From Cedecea neteri (GTDB lineage Bacteria > Pseudomonadota > Gammaproteobacteria > Enterobacterales > Enterobacteriaceae), in the NCBI RefSeq assembly GCF_000757825.1, contig NZ_CP009451.1, forward strand, positions 558,001 through 622,000: 64,000 nucleotides of DNA, given 5' to 3'. The notes below the pieces were generated by a model. That model had not been told where the DNA came from. It worked only from the letters and a program-made list of their open reading frames with translations, and did not search any database. Below are positions 35,914-43,226 of this stretch, piece by piece (positions within the stretch are counted from its first letter, which is position 1; the number at the start of each line of letters is the position of its first letter). The position numbers and the translations under genes are program-made.

Positions 35914-36340
35914 AGCCGCGAGTTAGCGCCGCGTACTCTTCCGGGCTAAGGTAAAGCTCGCGGTACTTGTCATCAACCTGCTGCCACATCCTCTGGGAGA
36001 AATAGAGCGCCGCAGGCAGCGGATGGTGATGAATCATCAGCGAATCCGCCTGCCCTTGCTCATTGATATGCACCCACACGGCACACTCTACGGCCACGCC
36101 GTCAACGCTTGCGCGGTAAGACTCCATAAATAACCGTTCGCTAACATAATCCCGGTAGGTAAAGCGCTGGAAGTCATACAGCGGAATGGCCGCTTTCAGG
36201 ATCTCCAGAATCGCCGTTTTGCCGTGAACCGACGCTTTTAGCACCACGCCTTGCAGGCTCGCGTCATCGGCGAGTATTGCCAGCCAGGGTGGCGGCCCCT
36301 GCACGTCGAGAATGGGGGATGCGGTATCATTAAATAACAT
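35912..36340 (-). CDS. SnoaL/NTF2-like domain protein
   Basis: 142 aa from the ATG at 36340, which has a strong ribosome binding site (AGGAGAG). The open frame continues to 37027 only as a shadow of the LysR gene. Size and features (LAILADDASLQGVVLKASVHGKTAILEILKAA, VECAVWVHINEQGQADSLMIHHHPL) fit a SnoaL-like cone-shaped fold: a small-molecule binding or isomerase-type domain of unknown substrate. It is divergent from the LysR gene, 129 bp apart, so it is the likely target of that regulator. Confidence 0.75.
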   Translation of the reverse strand: MLFNDTASPILDVQGPPPWLAILADDASLQGVVLKASVHGKTAILEILKAAIPLYDFQRFTYRDYVSERLFMESYRASVDGVAVECAVWVHINEQGQADSLMIHHHPLPAALYFSQRMWQQVDDKYRELYLSPEEYAALTRG

Positions 36341-36469
36341 AGAACTCTCCTGAGCGATCGGTGGCGTGATGGTCCCGTATAAGGTGCAGAGTAGCGGGTG
36401 TTTTTCAGTGAAAAAAATGATAAAACGCCCGAACATTACGGACCAAAACGCTCGAATAGAGGTATGACT

Positions 36470-37393
36470 ATGGATCGCCTGTCCAGCCTGACCTATTTTG
36501 TTCGCACCGCAGAGTTGGGCAGTTTTGTCCGCGCCGGGCAAGCCCTGGGGCTTTCCGCTTCGGCGGTGGGAAAAGGGATTACGAGACTTGAGGAGCAGCT
36601 TGGCGTGCGACTTTTTCACCGCACCACCCGCAGCCTGCAGATGACCTCCGAAGGCCGGGTTTACTTTGAGCGCTGCCGGCGCATTCTGCAGGATTTGGAT
36701 GAGGCGGATGCCCTGCTTTCCCATGTCAGTGAAACGCCCCGGGGCCGCCTGCGAGTTAGCCTGCCCGCCGCCAGCCATATCCTGTTTGAAGCAGCCATTA
36801 TCGCTTTCGTTCGCCGTTATCCGGACATCGATCTCGATCTGGATTTCATCGACAGGCTGGTGAACCTGATTGATGAAGACGTGGATATTGCTATCCGAAC
36901 CGGCGAGCTCCCGGATTCTCGCTTGATGCGTCGCGCATTGCCCTCTTTGCAGCTTATTCTCTGTGCTTCCCCGGCCTATCTTGCCCGGCATGGGGTACCT
37001 CAATCGCCCCGGGAACTGGAGGGACATTGCGGAATTCGATTCCGCTATGTGAACACCGGCAAGCTGCAGGCCTGGCCGCTGCGCGATCTGTCAGAGCTTG
37101 CGGATATTCGCACCCGCACCGTGTTCAGTTCGAACAATATGGAAATGGTACGCAGCGCGATCGTTAACGGCCTGGGCGTTGGAGCCGTGCCTGATTTTAT
37201 GATTGAACCCCAGCTGGCGAGCGGTGTTGTGCAACCGCTGCTGGGTGAGTATTTGAAAGCACCGGGGCAATTCCAGATGGTCTGGACTTCGGGGAAACAG
37301 CTTTCGTCAAAGATCCGCGTTTTTGTCGACTTTATCAGCGACTTTGTCACCCGGCAGCGGCAAAATGGTGTTCATGGAGTAGCCGCCAGGTGA
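36470..37393 (+). CDS. LysR-family transcriptional regulator
   Basis: 307 aa from ATG 36470 (GAGG 7 nt before); an ATG at 36464 is too close to the ribosome binding site. N-terminal winged HTH typical of LTTRs: MDRLSSLTYFVRTAELGSFVRAGQALGLSASAVGKGITRLEEQLGV is the region, with key residues A-LGLSASAVGKGI. It belongs to the AaeR/DhcR-like group (LFHRTTRSLQMTSEGR). The C-terminal effector domain (DVDIAIRTGELPDSRLMRR) is present. It probably autoregulates and controls the divergent SnoaL-like gene. The inducer is unknown. Its stop codon lies just before the downstream kinase-like gene. Confidence 0.88.
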   Translation: MDRLSSLTYFVRTAELGSFVRAGQALGLSASAVGKGITRLEEQLGVRLFHRTTRSLQMTSEGRVYFERCRRILQDLDEADALLSHVSETPRGRLRVSLPAASHILFEAAIIAFVRRYPDIDLDLDFIDRLVNLIDEDVDIAIRTGELPDSRLMRRALPSLQLILCASPAYLARHGVPQSPRELEGHCGIRFRYVNTGKLQAWPLRDLSELADIRTRTVFSSNNMEMVRSAIVNGLGVGAVPDFMIEPQLASGVVQPLLGEYLKAPGQFQMVWTSGKQLSSKIRVFVDFISDFVTRQRQNGVHGVAAR

Positions 37394-37401
37394 ACGTGCA
37401 G

Positions 37402-37962
37402 ATGGCAGATTTTGTTTTTCTTATTGGCCCCGGTGGCGCGGGTAAAAGCACTGTGGGGACCTTACTGGCCGCCAGGCTAGGCTATGAGTGCACCGATCTC
37501 GACGATGAGTTTTGTACCCACCTCATGAATATTCGCGAATTTATTGGCCTTTTTGGCTATGAGCGCTACCTCGAGGAAAATGCGAAATTACTCGAAACAT
37601 TACTGGCAAAAACCGACGTCAGTACCGTTTTCATTCTCTCTTCCGGCTTTCTTGCAACGGATATTCGGCCTGACATCGTGGAGCAAAACAGAGATCGAGT
37701 ACAGCGTGCAGGCACGTCGGTGCTGCTCTTGCCCTCTCGTGACTACCGTGAGGCGCTCAGCTGCATTGTTGAACGCCAGTTAAGGCGGGGTTTTGGTCTG
37801 AAAAGAGAAAGCGAAATCGCTAAGTTCGGCCAGCGTTTTAGTCAGTATCTCTGCCTGGGTGATGTACAGATATTTTCTATGGACGCCCCTGAGATCGTTG
37901 CCGCCCACGTCGCGAATGTAATAAGCGCCCGTGAGCCGCGTATGAACCGCTATATTGACTAA
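37402..37962 (+). CDS. shikimate kinase-like P-loop protein
   Basis: 186 aa from ATG 37402; a GTG at 37390 overlapping the LysR stop codon is an alternative. The N-terminus MADFVFLIGPGGAGKSTVGTLLAARLGYECTDLDDEF is the region; key elements are Walker A GPGGAGKST and the D-x-D acidic motif (DLDDEF) of shikimate/gluconate kinases. The rest is diverged: the shikimate-site RGG motif is not obvious, and the C-terminal LRRGFGLKRESE may be the lid. It is therefore a small-metabolite kinase of the AroK fold with uncertain substrate. Co-directional and adjacent to lysR, so possibly co-transcribed. Confidence 0.7.
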   Translation: MADFVFLIGPGGAGKSTVGTLLAARLGYECTDLDDEFCTHLMNIREFIGLFGYERYLEENAKLLETLLAKTDVSTVFILSSGFLATDIRPDIVEQNRDRVQRAGTSVLLLPSRDYREALSCIVERQLRRGFGLKRESEIAKFGQRFSQYLCLGDVQIFSMDAPEIVAAHVANVISAREPRMNRYID

Positions 37963-37995
37963 CACAAGCCCGACACCACCGAAGGTAACACCACG

Positions 37996-40476
37996 ATGCG
38001 GCTGACTACTGCCCTCCGCCTGATGAGCATTTGTCTTATCTGCCTCACCGTCTTGCTGCAGGCTCAGCCGGCCTTCTCTGCGCCGTTATCGCTGGCCGAT
38101 CCTCTGGCGTTAACCCCGCAAGAGCGTGACTGGGTTGCGGCTCATCCCCTTGTACCGGTGCTGGTGGTTAACACCCATATCCCGCTGACCTTTATTAACC
38201 AGGAAGGCGAGCAAAGTGGCTATGCCGTGGCGCTGCTGAACAGCATTGGCCGGCAAACCGGGCTGCGGTTTACCTGGCATCCCTTCAATAACCTGGTCGA
38301 GATGCGCGAGCAGCTCAAAAAAGCCCCCGACTCGCTCATTGCCGCAGCGGATGCTTCCGCCACGGGGCCAGACGCCGGGCTGATCTATACCCGCCCAATA
38401 CAGGTGACCGACTGGGTGCTGGTCACGCGCAAGAAGTTTCCCGTCGTCACCACCCTTGCCGACATGAAGGGCAAAAAGGTTGCGGTCTTTACCGGCAGCT
38501 ATTACCTGCCGGAGCTGCGCAGGCAATTCCCGCAGGTCGAGTTTGTTGAGCAGGACTTTTCGCTGGAAACCGCGCTGGCGCTGTTTGTTCACAATCTGGA
38601 CGGCGCCATCGTGCCGCAAACCGCCGCCAGCTTCGTGCTAAAAAGCTATCTTGAGGATCGTTTCCGCATCGCCATGACGGTGCCCGTTCCCCCGCTACGG
38701 CTGGCGATGGCTTCCGGCGAGCAAAATCGCCCGCTGCTGTCGATAATCGATAAAGCCCTGGAGCGGCTCCCGCCGCACGAAATGGAGGAGCAGCTCAACG
38801 GCTGGCAGATGCGCTACGCCCTGGAGCGCTTCGAAGTTTGGGGGCATTACCGTACCGGTATCATGATAGCTATTGTTATCCTCAGCCTGGCAGCGATGCT
38901 GCTGGTGTTCTATTTCTGGCGCAACCGCCTGCTGAGGCGCACGCTGGCAACCCAGCAGGCGCTGCAAAATGAACTTCGGGCTTCGCAGGCGCGGCTGCAA
39001 AAAGCCAGCGAGTCGAAAAGCCAGTTTCTGGCGCAAATGAGCCACGAAATACGCACCCCGATGAATGCCCTGATTGGCCTGCTGGAGCTGGAAAACGCCG
39101 GGCGCAGTACCCCCGAACAGCGGCGAAATAACATTGCCGTCGCCTACGAATCCTCGAAGTCATTATTGATGCTGGTTGGGGATATTCTTGATATGGCAAA
39201 AATCGAATCCGGCACCTTTACCGTGCGTAGCGTGCCGCTTTCTCTGAGCGAGATGATCAACAGCGTCAGCACCCTGTTCCGCTACAGCGCGGAGGAAAAG
39301 CACCTTGCGCTAAGTGCCAGCGTTGAGGTGCAGGACGACCGGATCCTGTTCGACCCGGTGATGCTCAAACAGATAGTCTCTAACCTGGTGAGCAACGCCA
39401 TCAAATTTACTGCCCAGGGCGAAGTTGAAATCATTATCTACCAGGCCAAAAAGCAGGCTGCTGAAACAGGCGATTACGTACTGGAGGTCTGTGATACCGG
39501 CGTGGGGATGAGCGAGGAGCAGCAAAACGCGATATTCGAACCGTTTGTGCAGCTGGATGCCGCGCAAAGAGAGCACCACGGCAGCGGGCTGGGGCTTAGT
39601 ATTTGCCGCCAGCTAGCGGCGCTGTTGCACGGCAGCCTTGAGGTTGAAAGTTCGCCTGGCGAAGGCACCATTTTTATCTTCCGGTTCTCTGCACCTGTGG
39701 CACCGCCTGAACAGGCCAACGCCTCTACGGAGGTCAGCCCGCGCCGCTCGCGCAAAATTTTAGTGGTGGACGACCACCCTGCAAACCGGCTGCTGCTGGT
39801 GCAGCAACTGGAATTTGCCGGCCATCGCAGCGTGGCGGCAGAAAACGGCGTCCAGGCGCTGCGGCTGTGGGAAAAAGAAAATCCACCGTTTGACGTCGTC
39901 ATTACCGACTGCAATATGCCGGACTTAAGCGGCTTTGAGCTGGTAAGGCAGCTGCGTGAGAAAGAAAAGTTGATGGCAAGAGAACCTCAGCCGATGTTTG
40001 GCCTGACCGCCATGGCGGAGCAGCAGGTGCGCGACCGGGGAATACAGGCCGGGATGACCGACTGCCTGTTCAAGCCTGTGGAGCTGGAAAAGTTACTTGC
40101 CCGTATCGATAAACACTCAGAGCACACAGCTGAACCTTCATCACGCCCGCTGCTTTCGCTCAGCAGGCTGGCCGAGTCTCAGCCGGAGGCCTTCCGTGCA
40201 TTAGTTAAGACCGTGATTGAGCAAAACCAGCTGGATATGGCCGCGCTAAAAAGCGGCATCGCCAGCGGAGATTTCGGGCTTATCAAAAGCAGCGCTCATC
40301 GCCTTGCCGGCAGCGCAAGGCTGGCCGATGCTCCCAAGCTGTCTGCTATTTGCGGGCAAATTGAAGCGGCGGCAGAGGCGCAGGACAGCGAGGCCGTTCA
40401 CACTTTAGCGGCTGACGGCGAACGGCATGTGAAAGAGCTGGAGAATGCGCTGAGCCACCTTGCTATACTGCCTTAA
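37996..40476 (+). CDS. EvgS/BvgS-like hybrid sensor kinase (one periplasmic domain)
   Basis: 826 aa. Signal peptide to about residue 29 (ends PAFSA); one SBP_bac_3-type periplasmic sensor domain (about 40-270); TM 288-308; HisKA with His350 (MSHEIRTPMNALIG); HATPase with NLVSNAIKF, DTGVGM (500-505) and GSGLGL (529-534); receiver with Asp638 (VVITDCNMPDLSG); C-terminal HPt with His768 (SSAHRLAGSA). This is the full four-step phosphorelay layout of EvgS/BvgS but with a single sensor lobe and no PAS domain (E. coli EvgS is 1197 aa with two lobes). The ligand is unknown. The partner is the response regulator gene 33 bp downstream. It lies beside the fimbrial operon. Confidence 0.9.
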   Translation: MRLTTALRLMSICLICLTVLLQAQPAFSAPLSLADPLALTPQERDWVAAHPLVPVLVVNTHIPLTFINQEGEQSGYAVALLNSIGRQTGLRFTWHPFNNLVEMREQLKKAPDSLIAAADASATGPDAGLIYTRPIQVTDWVLVTRKKFPVVTTLADMKGKKVAVFTGSYYLPELRRQFPQVEFVEQDFSLETALALFVHNLDGAIVPQTAASFVLKSYLEDRFRIAMTVPVPPLRLAMASGEQNRPLLSIIDKALERLPPHEMEEQLNGWQMRYALERFEVWGHYRTGIMIAIVILSLAAMLLVFYFWRNRLLRRTLATQQALQNELRASQARLQKASESKSQFLAQMSHEIRTPMNALIGLLELENAGRSTPEQRRNNIAVAYESSKSLLMLVGDILDMAKIESGTFTVRSVPLSLSEMINSVSTLFRYSAEEKHLALSASVEVQDDRILFDPVMLKQIVSNLVSNAIKFTAQGEVEIIIYQAKKQAAETGDYVLEVCDTGVGMSEEQQNAIFEPFVQLDAAQREHHGSGLGLSICRQLAALLHGSLEVESSPGEGTIFIFRFSAPVAPPEQANASTEVSPRRSRKILVVDDHPANRLLLVQQLEFAGHRSVAAENGVQALRLWEKENPPFDVVITDCNMPDLSGFELVRQLREKEKLMAREPQPMFGLTAMAEQQVRDRGIQAGMTDCLFKPVELEKLLARIDKHSEHTAEPSSRPLLSLSRLAESQPEAFRALVKTVIEQNQLDMAALKSGIASGDFGLIKSSAHRLAGSARLADAPKLSAICGQIEAAAEAQDSEAVHTLAADGERHVKELENALSHLAILP

Positions 40477-40509
40477 CCAGTTGAAACCTAACCTTCGGGC
40501 CGCCCTTTT

Positions 40510-41136
40510 ATGAGTAAGATTTATATCGTCGACGATCACCCTGTTTCACAGCTTGCGGTCAGAGTAGTCGCGGAAAATAACGGCTACGAAGTGGCGGGGA
40601 TCAGCGACAACGGGCGTGACGCGATTAACGTCCTGCGTGACAACGCGGAGGTGACGCTGGTGGTTATCGACATTGAAATTCCACCGCCTAACGGCCTGGA
40701 AGTGATTAAGCGGCTTCGTCAGTACGGCTTTAGCGGCGGCATATTGGTGCTCACCGGCTATAACGACAGCCACTTTGTGGACCGCGCCCGCCGGGCGGGT
40801 GCCAACGGGTTTATCAGCAAGAATAACCATCTCGATCAGTTGGTGGACGCCTTCAAGGCCATTCTTAGCGGCTATGAGTTCTTCCCCCAGAGACCGCAGG
40901 CGGTGAATGTCTCAGCCGGCGTACAGTCTGAAAGCGAACTGCTCGGCACGCTGTCTAACCGCGAACTTGAGGTGCTGGGGCTTATCTCTCGCGGCGAGAT
41001 GCTGATTGATATCGCCGCGCAGCTGCACGTTAGCAATAAATCCATCAGCACCTATAAACGCCGCATCATGGCCAAGCTCGGGTTCAGCAAAACGCTGGAA
41101 ATGATCGAATTCGCCAGGCGCAACAACCTCGCCTGA
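40510..41136 (+). CDS. EvgA/FimZ-type NarL-family response regulator
   Basis: 208 aa. Receiver with Asp54 (LVVIDIEIPPPNGLEV), Asp8-Asp9 acidic pair (IVDDHP) and K104-region SKNN. C-terminal LuxR-type HTH (TLSNRELEVLGLISRGEMLIDIAAQL, then SNKSISTYKRRIMAKLGFS). It should receive phosphate from the HPt domain of the upstream hybrid kinase. Its stop is 7 bp from the convergent end of the fimbrial operon. It resembles the second regulator of this type at 47600 along its whole length, and the fimbrial operon lies between the two. Confidence 0.9.
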   Translation: MSKIYIVDDHPVSQLAVRVVAENNGYEVAGISDNGRDAINVLRDNAEVTLVVIDIEIPPPNGLEVIKRLRQYGFSGGILVLTGYNDSHFVDRARRAGANGFISKNNHLDQLVDAFKAILSGYEFFPQRPQAVNVSAGVQSESELLGTLSNRELEVLGLISRGEMLIDIAAQLHVSNKSISTYKRRIMAKLGFSKTLEMIEFARRNNLA

Positions 41137-41143
41137 GTCAGGC

Positions 41144-42160
41144 TCACTGATAAGTCATCGTGAAGGTAGCATTAGCATCGGCCCTGCCGGGCGTGACGTT
41201 AGCCTGAGTCTGGTAATAACGTGCCGCCAGCGGAAGCGAATAAGCACCGTCCGAGCTAGTGGTAGCGATACTCATCATGTTGCCCAGCTCAAGCGGCGCG
41301 TTGTTATACAGCACCTGAATCCCCACGCCGGTCGCCGTCTGCCCTGCCTGGGCAGCGTCCAGATTAAGAATGCCCCTGCTGCTATCCAAAGCCCCGCCGC
41401 TGCCAGGCGCCAGCGTCAGCCTGATCTTCGTTTCGGCGTCACAGTTCAGCTTAATGGCGAAATCAGCATCGCCGCTGGTGCTGCCTGGGCCGGAGAAATC
41501 GGTGTTTTTCGCCTTACCCATCCGCACCGTTATTGCGCTATTGAGGACGGAGCAGGCGACGGTTTGCACGCTGCCGCTGCCGATGGTGTAGTCCATAACG
41601 TTGGTTTCACCCACCACCTGAGCCTGAGTAATGGAACCCATTGTTATCGGGCCTGAGCCGGTCACCGGGGCAATTTTCACCAGCTGTAACCGGTAGTTAC
41701 CCCAGGTGCCGCCGCACAGCCGCCACCAGTCGGCAGACCAGGTACAGGCGGTGTTAGCAATCTGCCGGGGCAAAGGTCCGGTGCCGTAGCGACCGGCGGT
41801 TGATCCAGCGCCGCTGGTGACCACCCGAAACGCCAGGCCTGGCACGCCCGACTGATACAGCGTTTGTCCGTTATAGCTGACCGGCAGAAAGCCTCCGCTA
41901 CCCTGAGCCCAGCGGGTTACAAAGCCCGAGCTATCGCACTGAATAAAGCTGTTACGGTTGCCCAAACGGGAGTCATTGAACGTGGCTACCACCGTGCCCA
42001 CAGGGGCATCTCGCTGCACGACTATATGCCCGAGATCCAGCGTCACCGAATCGTTGGCGTTAAAGCGGCTGTCCATAAACGTACAGCTTGCCTGGGCGCT
42101 TTTAGCTGCCCCGAGCAGCAATATGCCGCCCCAGATAACTTTGCTTAATAATGTCGTCAT
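41144..42160 (-). CDS. fimbrial tip adhesin-like protein, second of two paralogues
   Basis: 338 aa. Signal peptide (LLSKVIWGGILLLGAAKSAQA) then SCTFMDSRFNANDSVTLDLG. Two-domain layout expected for fimbrial adhesins: an N-terminal receptor-binding-type region with several cysteines and tryptophans (TACTWSADWWRLCGGTWGN) and a C-terminal pilin domain ending YYQTQANVTPGRADANATFTMTYQ, a donor-strand-type pilin end. It closely resembles the neighbouring upstream gene product throughout (VVQRDAPVGT, QTLYQSGVPGLA, GRYGTGPLPRQI, MGKAKNTDF), so the pair arose by tandem duplication. Last gene of the operon, 14 bp after its paralogue. Confidence 0.82.
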   Translation of the reverse strand: MTTLLSKVIWGGILLLGAAKSAQASCTFMDSRFNANDSVTLDLGHIVVQRDAPVGTVVATFNDSRLGNRNSFIQCDSSGFVTRWAQGSGGFLPVSYNGQTLYQSGVPGLAFRVVTSGAGSTAGRYGTGPLPRQIANTACTWSADWWRLCGGTWGNYRLQLVKIAPVTGSGPITMGSITQAQVVGETNVMDYTIGSGSVQTVACSVLNSAITVRMGKAKNTDFSGPGSTSGDADFAIKLNCDAETKIRLTLAPGSGGALDSSRGILNLDAAQAGQTATGVGIQVLYNNAPLELGNMMSIATTSSDGAYSLPLAARYYQTQANVTPGRADANATFTMTYQ

Positions 42161-42174
42161 ATTCGCGACTTTGC

Positions 42175-43200
42175 CTACTGGTATGTCAGGGTAAACGTGG
42201 CGTTGGCGTTGGCCTTGCCCGGCGTCACCGAAGGCTGAGTCTGATAATAACGGGCCTTCAGCGGGATGGCGTAGCTGCCGTCAGCGGTCGTAGTGGCCAC
42301 CGCAATTCTGCTGTTCAAGGCCAGAGGCGCGTTGTTATACATCACCTGCACGCCAACGCCGCTGGCGGTTTGCCCCGCCCCCGCGTTGTCGATATTAAGA
42401 ATGCCCTTCGCCGCATCTGCCGCGCCCGAACTGCCCGGTGCGAGGGTGAGGTTAATTTTGGTCGAGGCGTCGCAGTTCAGGTCAATGGAAAAATCAGCGT
42501 CGCCGCTGGTGCTGCCGGGGCTGCCGAAGTCGGTGTTTTTCGCTTTGCCCATCGTGACGCTGATATTGCTGTTGGTGACCGAGCAGGCGACCGTCTGCAC
42601 CACGGCGTTGCCGATGGTGTAGTCGATAACGTTGGTATCACCCACCACCAGCGCCTGAGCAATCAGGCCGGTGGTCATCGGTCCCGAACCGGTTGTCGGA
42701 GCAATCTTTATCAGGTGGAGGACAAGGTTACCCCACGTGCCGCCGCACAGCCGCCACCAGTTTCCCCCAGTCAAACAAGATACGTTCGAAATCTGGCGCG
42801 GCAGCGGGCCGGTGCCGTAGCGCCCGCCGGTCGTACCTGCTCCGGATGTCACAATGCGGATTGCCAACCCAGGTACGCCTGACTGATAAAGCGTTTGTCC
42901 GCCGTAGATAACAGGTGCAAACCCAGGCCCTACGGCCCATTGCGTGGTAAAGCCGGTGGCATTGCATTGCATAAAGTTGTTACGACCGCCGAGCGTGCTA
43001 TCGCTGGTTCTGGCAACTATGGTTCCCACCGGCGTATCCCGTTGTACGACTATCGTGCCCCAGTCCAGCGCAACCGAATCGTTAGGCCCAAATCGGCCGT
43101 CCATAAACGTGCAGGTGGCCAGCGCGCCTTTTGACGCCATCAGCAGCAGTGCACAGGCCATCACGCGCGGGCGAAATACTTTTTTCATAACTCTGTTCAT
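42175..43200 (-). CDS. fimbrial tip adhesin-like protein, first of two paralogues
   Basis: 341 aa from ATG 43200 (purine-rich GAAAAAGAG upstream); ATGs at 43206 and 43188 are alternatives. Signal peptide ends near SKGALA, then TCTFMDGRFGPNDSVALDWG. N-terminal putative binding domain with CNATGFTTQWAVG and CLTGGNWWRLCGGTWGN, then a pilin domain with VACSVTNSNISVTMGKAKNTDF and YQTQPSVTPGKANANATFTLTYQ is the terminal region. It is placed directly after the usher gene (26-bp gap), the usual location for a fimbrial adhesin. The receptor is unknown. It is not close to FimH in the binding region as far as I can read. Confidence 0.84.
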   Translation of the reverse strand: MNRVMKKVFRPRVMACALLLMASKGALATCTFMDGRFGPNDSVALDWGTIVVQRDTPVGTIVARTSDSTLGGRNNFMQCNATGFTTQWAVGPGFAPVIYGGQTLYQSGVPGLAIRIVTSGAGTTGGRYGTGPLPRQISNVSCLTGGNWWRLCGGTWGNLVLHLIKIAPTTGSGPMTTGLIAQALVVGDTNVIDYTIGNAVVQTVACSVTNSNISVTMGKAKNTDFGSPGSTSGDADFSIDLNCDASTKINLTLAPGSSGAADAAKGILNIDNAGAGQTASGVGVQVMYNNAPLALNSRIAVATTTADGSYAIPLKARYYQTQPSVTPGKANANATFTLTYQ

Positions 43201-43226
43201 CGTCATCTCTTTTTCCGAAGCCGCGC

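Noticed and set aside
36341..37027. Upstream extension of the SnoaL-like frame to 371 codons
   Set aside because: It runs through the LysR gene on the other strand; the ATG at 36340 has a strong ribosome binding site and gives the normal family length.
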